Assembly (NCBI RefSeq): GCF_028682635.1
Contig: NZ_JANHLK010000035.1
Span: forward strand, 1-53,014
From: Pseudomonas putida
Lineage (GTDB): Bacteria; Pseudomonadota; Gammaproteobacteria; Pseudomonadales; Pseudomonadaceae
Direction of reading: 5' to 3'
DNA length: 53,014 nucleotides
Shown here: piece by piece, positions 16,160-23,991 of the stretch
Layout of the letters: the number at the start of each line of letters is the position of its first letter
Numbering within the stretch: the stretch's first letter is position 1
Notes under the pieces: model-generated
Database searches by the model: none
Told to the model about the DNA's origin: nothing
Seen by the model: the letters and a program-made list of their open reading frames with translations, nothing else
Translations under genes and position numbers: made by a program

Positions 16160-17574
16160 AAGCCCTGAAGTTGTTTTTGCCGAGTCTCCTGGTGACGGCA
16201 CTGGCGGCGTGCACGGTCGGGCCAGACTACAAGACCCCCGACACCCCGCGAGCGGTCAGCGTTTATGCCAAGGCGGCCAACTACGATCAGGCGCGTTTCG
16301 AGCGCCTGTGGTGGCAGCAGTTCGACGACCCCACGCTGAACCAGTTGGTGAGCAAGTCCCTGGAAGGCAACCGCGACCTGCGGGTGGCGTTTGCCCGCTG
16401 GAAAGCCGCCCGGGCTATTCGTGACGATGTCAGCAACGACAATCTGCCCGTGGTCACCAGCCGCGTCAGCAGTGAGCAAGGGCGTGCGCAGGTGCCAGGG
16501 CAGACCGAGCACCGGGTCAACCTGGAGCGCTACGACCTGGGGCTGGACATGGCCTGGGAGATTGATCTGTTCGGGCGCATCCAGCGTCAGCTCGAATCGA
16601 GCGATGCGCGGGAAGACGCCGCGGCGGCGGATCTCTACCAGCTGCGGGTGTCGATGATCGCCGAGCTGGTGGATGCCTACGGTCAACTGCGCGGCGCTCA
16701 ACTGCGGGAGAAAATCGCCCTGGCCAACCTGAAGAACCAGAGCGATTCGCGCAGCGTCACCGTGAGCCTGCGCGATGCCGGGGTCGGCAACGAACTCGAT
16801 GTGGTGCGCGCCGACGCGCGCCTGGCCGCGGTGGAGGCGAGCGTACCGCAGCTGCAAGCGGAGCAGGTCCGGGAGAAAAACCGCATCGCCACCTTGCTCG
16901 GTGAACGCCCGGAGCAACTGAGCGTGTCCTTGAGCCCGGCGGACCTGCCGGCCATCGCCAAGGCGCTGCCGATCGGTGATCCCGGCGAGTTGTTGCAGCG
17001 GCGTCCCGATGTGCTGGCGGCCGAACGCAGGCTGGCGTCGGCGACGGCGGATGTCGGCGTGGCCACTGCCGACCTGTTTCCCCGTGTCAGCCTCAGCGGC
17101 TTCCTTGGCTTCACCGCCGGGCGCGGTTCGCAGATCGGCTCCAGCGCCGCCCGAGCCTGGAGCCTGGGCCCGAGCATTACCTGGGCCACCTTTGACCTGG
17201 GCAGCGTGCGCGCCCGCATTCGCGGCGCCAACGCCGACGCCGAAGGCGCCCTGGCCACGTATGAACAGCAAGTGCTGCTGGCGCTGGAAGAGTCGGAGAA
17301 CGCCTTCAGCGACTATGGCAAACGCCAGCAGCGATTGTTGTCGTTGATCAAGCAGAGCGAGTCGAGCCGCGCGGCGGCCAGTCTGGCGGCGATCCAGTAC
17401 AAGGAAGGGTCGGTGGATTACCTGGTGCTGCTCGATGCCGAGCGCGAGCGCTTGAATGCGGAGGATGCCCAGGCCCAGGGTGAAGTCGATCAGTACCGGG
17501 GGATCGTGGCGATCTACAAGGCGCTGGGGGGAGGGTGGGACAGTGGCGGCAACAAGCTGGCCGCGATGAACTGA
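16156..17574 (+). CDS. oprN: Outer-membrane efflux channel, OprN/OprM-like lipoprotein
   Basis: A 472-residue outer-membrane factor of the NodT/OprM family that forms the trimeric exit duct for the pump. It has a lipoprotein signal (VTALAACTVGPDYK, Cys19) and two homologous OEP repeats, each with a long helical pair and a barrel strand region (near QRRPDVLAAERRLASATADVG and GPSITWATFDLG). The ATG overlaps the mexF stop (ATGA), and GGAGGTG lies inside the end of mexF, so translation is coupled. A short hairpin follows at 17586-17605. Confidence 0.92.
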   Translation: MKALKLFLPSLLVTALAACTVGPDYKTPDTPRAVSVYAKAANYDQARFERLWWQQFDDPTLNQLVSKSLEGNRDLRVAFARWKAARAIRDDVSNDNLPVVTSRVSSEQGRAQVPGQTEHRVNLERYDLGLDMAWEIDLFGRIQRQLESSDAREDAAAADLYQLRVSMIAELVDAYGQLRGAQLREKIALANLKNQSDSRSVTVSLRDAGVGNELDVVRADARLAAVEASVPQLQAEQVREKNRIATLLGERPEQLSVSLSPADLPAIAKALPIGDPGELLQRRPDVLAAERRLASATADVGVATADLFPRVSLSGFLGFTAGRGSQIGSSAARAWSLGPSITWATFDLGSVRARIRGANADAEGALATYEQQVLLALEESENAFSDYGKRQQRLLSLIKQSESSRAAASLAAIQYKEGSVDYLVLLDAERERLNAEDAQAQGEVDQYRGIVAIYKALGGGWDSGGNKLAAMN

Positions 17575-17585
17575 TGCCAGTTTAT

Positions 17586-17605
17586 CGTGAATGATTATAT
17601 TCACG
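17586..17605. terminator. Short hairpin after the efflux operon
   Basis: CGTGAAT-GATTAT-ATTCACG forms a perfect 7-bp stem with a 6-nt loop, 12 bp after the oprN stop. It lacks a U-tract, so it is either a weak or assisted terminator or an operator for the next gene. Confidence 0.35.
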
Positions 17606-17666
17606 GGGTATTGCGTGACTACTATTTATAGATTGGATCCGCTGCGTCATAACAGAGGTGAAAGAG

Positions 17667-18065
17667 ATGAATAAGATAATGGCCTGTTCAATAGTTGTAC
17701 TGTTGCTGGCGGGTTGCTCATCCTCTGGTCATCAAGCTGCCATGGATGCGCATGCTGATGCCCCACCGACTGCGAAACAGTTAAACGCAAGCGAGATAAA
17801 TTCGACGGTAATAGGTCGCAAGCACTCCAGCGTAACGTCCACCGGATATCCTTTCTCTGAAACATTGAATCCTGACGGCACCGCAACCATCAAGATTTCC
17901 AGCGAGCCCATGCAAACCGGCGCCTGGGTGATTACTGAGGACGTCATTTGCGTGAGTTATCAAAAATACGGCAAGGAATGCAATAAGGTTCTCAGTGACG
18001 GCGTCACGATCTGGTTTGTCGATAGTGTAAAAAACAAAACCAACAACAAGTTTACAGTTCAATAA
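17667..18065 (+). CDS. Small lipoprotein, tandem paralogue A
   Basis: About 132 residues. The signal peptide is MNKIMACSIVVLLLAGCSS with lipobox LLAGC, so a lipid-anchored protein. The mature domain shares a pattern with the next gene: (S/R)(N)ST(V/L)IG(R/N)K, a G-x-P-(F/Y)-S stretch, DGT.....K.S..P, a W followed by an (A/K)(D) turn, and C-x-(S/T)......KEC. The paired Cys residues may form a disulphide. The function is unknown. The start uses ATG 17667, with GAGGTG 6 nt upstream. The gene is visibly AT-richer than the efflux operon before it. Confidence 0.75.
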   Translation: MNKIMACSIVVLLLAGCSSSGHQAAMDAHADAPPTAKQLNASEINSTVIGRKHSSVTSTGYPFSETLNPDGTATIKISSEPMQTGAWVITEDVICVSYQKYGKECNKVLSDGVTIWFVDSVKNKTNNKFTVQ

Positions 18066-18087
18066 GAGTTGATGCGCGAGGTGCAGC

Positions 18088-18483
18088 ATGAACAAAGAAT
18101 ATTGGAGCTGTGTATTCCTGGCCCTTGTCTTGTCCGGTTGCGCCTCGTCTGGTGATCATCCGATAAAGCCGGTTTCGCCTTCGGCGGTTGCGCTGGATGA
18201 CGATCAGGTTCGCAGTACCCTGATTGGCAACAAACTTAACAACGTAGGGGAGTCGGGCTTGCCGTATTCCTTGAGCTTCAATGCGGACGGAACTGAGATA
18301 TTCAAGATGTCCGGCAATCCACCCGAAACGGAACATTGGACCGTCAAGGATGGGGTGATCTGTTTCACCTCACCCAAGATCAACAAGGAATGCTATCGGC
18401 TGAAAAAGGACAAGGACGACTACTGGCTGGTAGATCCACAGACGGGCGCAGTGCACTACCACTACACCCTGACTGCGCAATGA
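18088..18483 (+). CDS. Small lipoprotein, tandem paralogue B
   Basis: A 131-residue lipoprotein with signal MNKEYWSCVFLALVLSGCASS (lipobox VLSGC). Its mature domain aligns along most of its length with the preceding gene: STLIGNK, SGLPYSLSFNADGTEIFKMSGNP, HWTVKDGVICF and NKECYRLKKD. This indicates a tandem duplication followed by strong divergence. GAGGTG 6 nt upstream of ATG 18088 supports the start, and the 22-bp gap suggests cotranscription. I do not recognise a named domain or function. Confidence 0.78.
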   Translation: MNKEYWSCVFLALVLSGCASSGDHPIKPVSPSAVALDDDQVRSTLIGNKLNNVGESGLPYSLSFNADGTEIFKMSGNPPETEHWTVKDGVICFTSPKINKECYRLKKDKDDYWLVDPQTGAVHYHYTLTAQ

Positions 18484-18495
18484 ATTCGCTGGCTC

Positions 18496-19215
18496 CTACA
18501 GCGGGGTGTCACCCAGACCCAGGGGAAAGAGCCGATCGTCGAACTGACTCAGGCGCGGGTACTCGATGGCCTCATCCGCATCGATGTTTTCAAGGCGCTG
18601 GCGATAGCTGAGCAAAAACGCCTGTCGGTCCTCAGCGCTGATGTACGGCACATGCCAACCGACAAAAGGCGGTAGCACCTCCAGCCCGACATAGGCCAAG
18701 GTCCCACGCAACAGCGGACGCAACATGTCTTCCAGGGGGCCATGGATCGCGTTGTCGCCGAACATGTGCTCACGCCCGCCCAGGGTCACGGTCACCAGGG
18801 CTTTCTTGCCGCTCAGGCCCCCTTGATCATAGAAGCGCTTGCCGCCGTAGCAGATGCCGGACACCAGCACCCGGTCAATCCAGCCCTTGAGAATGGCCGG
18901 TGTCGAGAACCAGTAGATCGGGAAGTTGAGGATCAGCAGGTCCGCCCACAACAGCTTGTCCAGCTCCTGCCGGATATCGGCGGCGAGGGTCTGCTCCTTG
19001 CTGTTGCGTCGTTGTTCGAGGGCGTAGACCAGGTATTCGGGATTTTCCCTGACGCAGAAGTCCTCGGCACTGGCCACCGGGTTCCAGTCCATCGCGTACA
19101 GGTCCGATACCCGCACCTCATGCCCTTGGGCTTGCAAGGTTTCGACCGCCTGGTCGCGCAGCGCAGCGGTAAAGGATTTTGGCTCGGGGTGGGCATGCAC
19201 GATCAAAACATTCAT
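18496..19215 (-). CDS. NAD(P)H-dependent quinone reductase, flavodoxin-2 fold
   Basis: A 239-residue flavoprotein with the NQO1/MdaB-like Flavodoxin_2 fold. The N-terminal phosphate loop is MNVLIVHAHPEPKSF; LLILNFPIYWFSTPAILKGWIDRV is the flavin/dimer region, and VTLGGREHMFG lies in the second half. Such enzymes reduce quinones or related electrophiles by two electrons with FAD or FMN. It starts 22 nt after the carboxyltransferase stop, so it is likely the last gene of the long minus-strand operon. AAGGA 5 nt upstream of the ATG supports the start. Its TAG stop is the TAG of a TGTAGGAGC REP remnant (18490-18500). Its role in that pathway is unknown; it may be only detoxification. Confidence 0.87.
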   Translation of the reverse strand: MNVLIVHAHPEPKSFTAALRDQAVETLQAQGHEVRVSDLYAMDWNPVASAEDFCVRENPEYLVYALEQRRNSKEQTLAADIRQELDKLLWADLLILNFPIYWFSTPAILKGWIDRVLVSGICYGGKRFYDQGGLSGKKALVTVTLGGREHMFGDNAIHGPLEDMLRPLLRGTLAYVGLEVLPPFVGWHVPYISAEDRQAFLLSYRQRLENIDADEAIEYPRLSQFDDRLFPLGLGDTPL

Positions 19216-19237
19216 GGCGAATCCTTGGAAGGAGAGA

Positions 19238-20779
19238 TCAAAAGTAGGTCGGCCAGGTACGCATTTCGTGGCGTCCTATACCGTTATTGAAGCCGCGCCG
19301 TTGCGCCGCCAGTGCCTCGACCAGAAAGCGCCGGGTTTCTCCCGGGGCAATCACCTCGTGGGTGCCCATGGCGCCGGCCAGGGCAAAGGCCGAGGTGTCT
19401 TTTGCGAACTCGGCATGCAGGCGCTCGTAGCGTTCCGGGTCGCTCTCGCGTGTCACGCCATGCACCACGCTGACCGCAACGCCGGGGTCGACGAAGCTGA
19501 CGTCGGCCATGCACCAGGCGGCCGACTGGTCGCTGTTGCGGCCACCGCCGAAATTCAGGTACGCCTGACCGAAACTCTTGCGCACGATCACCGAAAGCTT
19601 GGGCACCGAACAGAGTTGCACCGCGTGAATCATGTTCATGATGTGCGCCGGTGCGCTGCGTTTCTCGCCTTCGATACCCACCAGGAAACCGGGGGTGTCG
19701 ACCAGAAATACCAGCGGGATATTGAACGAGTCGCACAGGGCGATGAAGCCGGTGGCCTTGCGGCAGGCATCGGCGTCCAGAGCCCCGCCTTTGAATAACG
19801 GGTTGGAAGCGACAATGCCGATGCTGGCACCTTCGAGCCGAGCCAGGGCGGTGACGACCGAGCGACCGAAACGATCCTTGAGTGGAAACAGGCTGTCGCG
19901 ATCGACCAGGGTGGCGAGCAGCTTGCGCATGTCGTAGGTCTTGCTGCGTTCTGCCGGGACGATGCGTTCAGGCCCCGACGAGTCCGGACGGTCCTCGGGC
20001 GTGCAGGGCAGCTCGGGCGGCAGCTCATTCGAATGAGAGGGCAAGTAGCCGAGAAAACGCCGGATGGCGCTCAGCGCTTCCTGGTCATTGTTCACAACCA
20101 TGTCGGCCAGCCCGGTGATTTCAGCATGCATGCGCCAGCCACCGAGTTCTTCGGTATCCGAACTCTCGCCGATGGCCACCGAGGTGACTTTGGGACTGGA
20201 AACAGCGAGCATTGCGCCTTTGCGCATCACGGTGAAATCCGCCAGGCACGAATACCAGCTCGCCGAACCGAAGCAAGGCCCGAGCACTGCGCTGACCCAC
20301 GGCGTCTCGCGCCGCCGGCAGTATTGCTGGGCATCCTGGCCGCCACCGGCCATGCTGCCCGCACCCATCGCATCCTGCATGCGCTGGCCCGACGATTCGC
20401 CGAGGAAGATCAGCGGCATGCCGTTGCGGGTGGCGCATTCCTTCATGTAGGCGATCTTGCGCGCATTGATCCACGAGGACGACGCGCCTTTGACCGTCAT
20501 GTCGTTGGACACCACGGCGACACGGCGCGAGTCGATGCGGCCAAAGCCGGTGATCTTGCCGTCGGCGGGGGTGCTGTCGCGATCCTCGGGGCGGGCGGAG
20601 TGGGCCAGCATGCCGATCTCGCTGAACGACTGCGGGTCGAGCAGACCCTCCAGCCGCTCACGGGCGTTGAGCACGCCGGCATTGCGGCGCGCCTGGAGCC
20701 TGGCTTCACCGCCCATGTTCAAGGCGGTGGCGCGACGGGAGTGCAGCTCTTGTTCGGGTGAAGTGTGTTCGCGGGTCAT
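19238..20779 (-). CDS. Acyl-CoA carboxylase carboxyltransferase (crotonase type), first copy
   Basis: A 513-residue protein of the PccB/MccB/transcarboxylase-12S family. These move CO2 between carboxybiotin and an acyl-CoA using two crotonase-fold halves. Conserved parts include the entry segment LNARERLEGLLDPQSFSEIG, the N-half acyl-CoA loop GESSGQRMQDAMGAG (in place of the common SGGAR...), and the C-half biotin region with VFLVDTPGFLVGIEGEK and FGQAYLNFGG. It differs markedly in these loops from the second copy at 31520-33100, so the two probably accept different acyl groups or form a heteromer. It follows the thiolase-fold gene after a 69-bp gap with only a weak ribosome-binding site (GAGA). 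Confidence 0.88.
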   Translation of the reverse strand: MTREHTSPEQELHSRRATALNMGGEARLQARRNAGVLNARERLEGLLDPQSFSEIGMLAHSARPEDRDSTPADGKITGFGRIDSRRVAVVSNDMTVKGASSSWINARKIAYMKECATRNGMPLIFLGESSGQRMQDAMGAGSMAGGGQDAQQYCRRRETPWVSAVLGPCFGSASWYSCLADFTVMRKGAMLAVSSPKVTSVAIGESSDTEELGGWRMHAEITGLADMVVNNDQEALSAIRRFLGYLPSHSNELPPELPCTPEDRPDSSGPERIVPAERSKTYDMRKLLATLVDRDSLFPLKDRFGRSVVTALARLEGASIGIVASNPLFKGGALDADACRKATGFIALCDSFNIPLVFLVDTPGFLVGIEGEKRSAPAHIMNMIHAVQLCSVPKLSVIVRKSFGQAYLNFGGGRNSDQSAAWCMADVSFVDPGVAVSVVHGVTRESDPERYERLHAEFAKDTSAFALAGAMGTHEVIAPGETRRFLVEALAAQRRGFNNGIGRHEMRTWPTYF

Positions 20780-20848
20780 CGTGAAGTCTCATTGGGAACC
20801 ATGACGGCACGTCCGACGATTTCGCCGCGACGCATTGGCAGCAGGACC

Positions 20849-22033
20849 TCAATCACCGGCTTCGTTCGCCAGCACCATGTACATGAATGCCGACATGACG
20901 AGTCCGCCGGTCTGGACCAGGCAGCTGCTGGCATTGGCGACCTGGCGTGCGCCGCATTCGCCGCGCAGCTGGCGCACGGATTCGATCATCAGTTGCATGC
21001 CGAACTGGCCGGAGTGGTTGAACGCCAGGCCACCGCCCGAGGTATTCACCGGCAACGCTCCGCCGGGCGCGGCAATGCCGCTGCGCAGGAGCGCGCCAGC
21101 CTGGCCGGGTTCGCACACACCCATGGATTCGAGCCCGACCAGCACATTGATGGTGAAGGCGTCATAGATCTGCACCATGCTCAATTCGCTGCGCGCGATG
21201 CCGGACATGCACAGTGCACGCTCGACGCAGGCGCTGGTAACGCCATCGTCGAGCCAGTCGAACGTATTGATCGGCGTGACATGGCCTCGATAGGTATCGG
21301 CGAAACCGCGGATGAACACCGGCGGCCTGGCCAGGGTGCGGGCGTATTCGGCCTTGGTCAGGATCAACGCACCGGCGCCGTCGTTGACCAGGCAGATATC
21401 GGCCTTGCGTAGCGGGTCCGAGATCAGCGGCGAAGCCAGGTACTCCTCCATCGTCAGTGGTTGGCGCAGCGTGGCCTGGGGATTGAGTTGCGCCCAGCGC
21501 CGCGCGTTGATCGCCACTTCTCCCAGGTCCTCCGGGCTCGCCTGATAACGATGCAGATACTGCTGGGCGAGCATCGCGTACCAACTGATCGGGCTGAGCA
21601 CGCCGTAGGGCGCCACGAACTGGCCGGACGGGGAGCGCGGGTCGGTGACCACGCCGCCACGCTGACGACTGTGATCCAGGCGCTGGGTGCTGCCGTACGT
21701 GACCAGTGCCACCGAGCACAGGCCGGCGTCGATGGCGGCCATGGCGTGGATCAAGTGGGTGAGCGGCGAGCCGCCGCCCACCACCGTGCTGTCGACATAG
21801 CGCGGGGTGATGCCCAGGTATTCGCTCACCAGCAGCGCATTGGCGCGGTCGTCCCAGTGGGCGAATACTCCATCGACATCGGCCAGGGTAAGCCCGGCCT
21901 CCAGCAGGGCCGCGCGGGCCGAGCGGCATTGCAGCGACAGCGCGGTGTCGCCTGGCTGGGCCTTGCCGAGGCCGGCTTCGCCGACACCGACGATGGCATA
22001 GCGGCCGGCCAGGCGGGATGCGTCGAGCGTCAT
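20849..22033 (-). CDS. Thiolase-fold protein, Ltp2/SCP-x-like, without the nucleophilic Cys
   Basis: A 394-residue protein of the lipid-transfer/SCP-x branch of the thiolase superfamily. The N-half reads YVDSTVVGGGSPLTH at about 79-93, where a true thiolase has its catalytic Cys; no Cys lies between 37 and 105. The C-half keeps YDAFTINVLVGLESMG, NTSGGGLAFNHSG and the QLRG..G.RQV block. Loss of the Cys together with a DUF35 partner two genes upstream is the pattern of Ltp2-DUF35 aldolases of steroid side-chain breakdown, so I infer a retro-aldol or related C-C lyase rather than thiolysis. ATG 22033 has GGAG 8 nt upstream and overlaps the ligase stop by ATGA. Confidence 0.85.
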   Translation of the reverse strand: MTLDASRLAGRYAIVGVGEAGLGKAQPGDTALSLQCRSARAALLEAGLTLADVDGVFAHWDDRANALLVSEYLGITPRYVDSTVVGGGSPLTHLIHAMAAIDAGLCSVALVTYGSTQRLDHSRQRGGVVTDPRSPSGQFVAPYGVLSPISWYAMLAQQYLHRYQASPEDLGEVAINARRWAQLNPQATLRQPLTMEEYLASPLISDPLRKADICLVNDGAGALILTKAEYARTLARPPVFIRGFADTYRGHVTPINTFDWLDDGVTSACVERALCMSGIARSELSMVQIYDAFTINVLVGLESMGVCEPGQAGALLRSGIAAPGGALPVNTSGGGLAFNHSGQFGMQLMIESVRQLRGECGARQVANASSCLVQTGGLVMSAFMYMVLANEAGD

Positions 22034-23559
22034 GGTCGAGGCTCCTGCGCGATGAGCTGTGCACGCACGTCTTTCTTCAACACCTTGCCAACCGGGCTGC
22101 GCGGCAGGCTGTCCCAGAACAGCACGTGCTTGGGGGTCTTCAGGCTGCCGAGTTTTTCCCGGCAGGTGGCGATGAATTCCTGCGCGGTTGCACAGGCACC
22201 CGCCTTGAGTTCGATGACCGCGATGACTTTCTCGCCCCAGTCGGCATCGGGAATGCCGACCACCGCGCAATCCATCACCGCCGGGTGCGCCCAGATCACT
22301 TGCTCGATCTCGCTCGGGTAGAGGTTGAACCCGCCGGAGATGATCATGTCCTTGGTGCGGTCGACGATGTACAGGTAACCGCCTTCGTCGAACACGCCGA
22401 TGTCACCGGTGTGGTGCCAGCCGAACCGGCGTGCCTCTTCGTTGGCTTGCGGGTTGTCGTAGTAGCCGGGGGCGACCAGTTCGCCACGGGCGACGATCTC
22501 GCCGCGTTCGCCGGTCTCGACGATCCGCCCGTCATCATCCATCAGGGCCACTTCGCAGGCGCCGGTGGGACGGCCGGCCGAACCCAGGTGCTTGCCGTCA
22601 CGCAGGTGGTCTTCGCGGGTCAGTACGGTGATCACCCCTGGCACTTCGGATTGACCGTAGAACTGCACGAACACCGGCCCCCACAGGGCGATACCCTCGC
22701 GCAGCTTGTCCACGGACATGGGCGCGGCGCCGTAGATCACGTATTCGAGCGAGGAGCAGTCGCGGGTCCTGGCGTCCGGGTGCGAGAGCAGCCGGTAAAT
22801 CAGGGTCGGCGGCAGGAACAGGTGGGTGATGCGTTCCCGTTCAATGGTTTCCAGTACCACGCCGGGGTCGGCGGACGCTGCAATCACATTGCGCGTGCCG
22901 AAACTCGACAGGGCCATGGCGGTGGCGCCTGCCGCATGGGTCAGTGGGGCCACGACCAGGTGCGCGGGGCTTTTTGCCGGTGGCATGAACTGGTTGCCGA
23001 TGCGGTAGCAGGCGAGCAACGCGCGATGGCTTTGCATGATCGCCTTCGGCCGCCCCGTGGTGCCGCCCGATGACTTGATCAGGGCAATGTCGTCGAGCCC
23101 CTGGCGCACTGTGCACTCTTGGCCGGCATGATCGCGGCACCAGGAGGCGATGCTCAGCCCGTCGATCGGCTCGTCCAGGCCGATCAGGGTTTTCAGGCTG
23201 GGCACGCCGGCGCGAATGCGCTCGGCATGCTCGGCGTACTGGGAGTGCAGCACCAGTACCGAGAGCTTGGTGAAACTCATGAACCAGATCAGGCTGTCGA
23301 TCGAGTCCCTGGCATTCAAGGGAATGAAGGTGCTCCCGGCGCGCAAGGCGCCCAGCATGGCGACAAAGCTCAGCGGGTGATTGGGCGCCAGCACGCCGAC
23401 ATGCGCGCAGCTCAGGCCCAGCAACGTCAAGGCATGGCCGATGGCATGGGAATCGGCCTGAACCTCGGCGTAGGTGAGGCTCAAGCCGGGGCCTTGCAGG
23501 CAGACATTGTCCGGGTGGCGATTGGCGCCCGCATCGAAGTGGTCGGTGATCATTTGCAT
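22030..23559 (-). CDS. Acyl-CoA synthetase (AMP-forming), first copy
   Basis: A 509-residue ANL-superfamily ligase that would activate a carboxylate to its CoA ester through an acyl-adenylate. It has the P-loop SSGGTTGRPK at 163-172, the YGQSE motif, the hinge region GFNLYPSEIEQV and catalytic Lys492 in SPVGKVLKK. It lies between the DUF35 gene and the thiolase-fold gene, with ATGA overlap to the latter, within the minus-strand operon. A second ligase of about the same size is encoded on the opposite arm (29964-31523). ATG 23559 or 23553 could start it; neither has a clear Shine-Dalgarno sequence. Confidence 0.92.
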   Translation of the reverse strand: MQMITDHFDAGANRHPDNVCLQGPGLSLTYAEVQADSHAIGHALTLLGLSCAHVGVLAPNHPLSFVAMLGALRAGSTFIPLNARDSIDSLIWFMSFTKLSVLVLHSQYAEHAERIRAGVPSLKTLIGLDEPIDGLSIASWCRDHAGQECTVRQGLDDIALIKSSGGTTGRPKAIMQSHRALLACYRIGNQFMPPAKSPAHLVVAPLTHAAGATAMALSSFGTRNVIAASADPGVVLETIERERITHLFLPPTLIYRLLSHPDARTRDCSSLEYVIYGAAPMSVDKLREGIALWGPVFVQFYGQSEVPGVITVLTREDHLRDGKHLGSAGRPTGACEVALMDDDGRIVETGERGEIVARGELVAPGYYDNPQANEEARRFGWHHTGDIGVFDEGGYLYIVDRTKDMIISGGFNLYPSEIEQVIWAHPAVMDCAVVGIPDADWGEKVIAVIELKAGACATAQEFIATCREKLGSLKTPKHVLFWDSLPRSPVGKVLKKDVRAQLIAQEPRP

Positions 23560-23567
23560 GGTGACGG

Positions 23568-23984
23568 CTAATCCAAAAGAGTGAACTGGGGCAGCGTGCA
23601 GGTTTCGCTGACGGGCTCGAAGCAGACGTTGACGCGGGCGCCGATGGCGACGCGGGTCAGGTCGGCATCGAGGATGTTGGCGACCACGCGCACACCTTCA
23701 TCGAGGTCGATCAGCGCAACCACATAGGGCAGCCGGGATTCGAAGGCCGGCGAGGGCGCGATCCGGCAGACCGTCCAGGTGTAGATGCGCCCATGGCCGC
23801 TGGCGTTGATCCAGTCGAGGCGCTCGCACAGGCAGCTGATGCAGAAGGCCCGAGGGTAAAACTGGCAGGTCCCGCAGCCAGCGCAGCGCTGGATCACCAG
23901 TCGCTGTTCCCGGGCGGCCGCCCAATAGGCGGCCGTTTCGGCGGTGGGTTGCGGCAGGGGCCGAGCAGAGAGGGGAGTCGACAT
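23568..23984 (-). CDS. DUF35 OB-fold protein with zinc ribbon
   Basis: A 138-residue protein with an N-terminal rubredoxin-like zinc ribbon (CAGC....FCISC, four Cys) followed by an OB-fold (IYTWTVCRIAPSPAF...VALIDLDEGVRVVANI). DUF35 proteins bind thiolase-fold partners; ChsH2-type DUF35 domains form aldolases with Ltp2. The nearby Cys-less thiolase-fold gene is the obvious partner. ATG 23984 has GAGG 5 nt upstream, and the gene begins 7 nt after the preceding stop. It probably provides a CoA/substrate site or stabilises the partner. Confidence 0.9.
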   Translation of the reverse strand: MSTPLSARPLPQPTAETAAYWAAAREQRLVIQRCAGCGTCQFYPRAFCISCLCERLDWINASGHGRIYTWTVCRIAPSPAFESRLPYVVALIDLDEGVRVVANILDADLTRVAIGARVNVCFEPVSETCTLPQFTLLD

Positions 23985-23991
23985 GGCAGCC

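Noticed and set aside
12989..16201. A very long open frame of about 1070 codons on the minus strand, opposite mexF
   Set aside because: It is a GC-rich antisense shadow: low-complexity His/Gln/Arg/Gly composition, no domain, no ribosome-binding site, and an unmistakable RND gene on the other strand.
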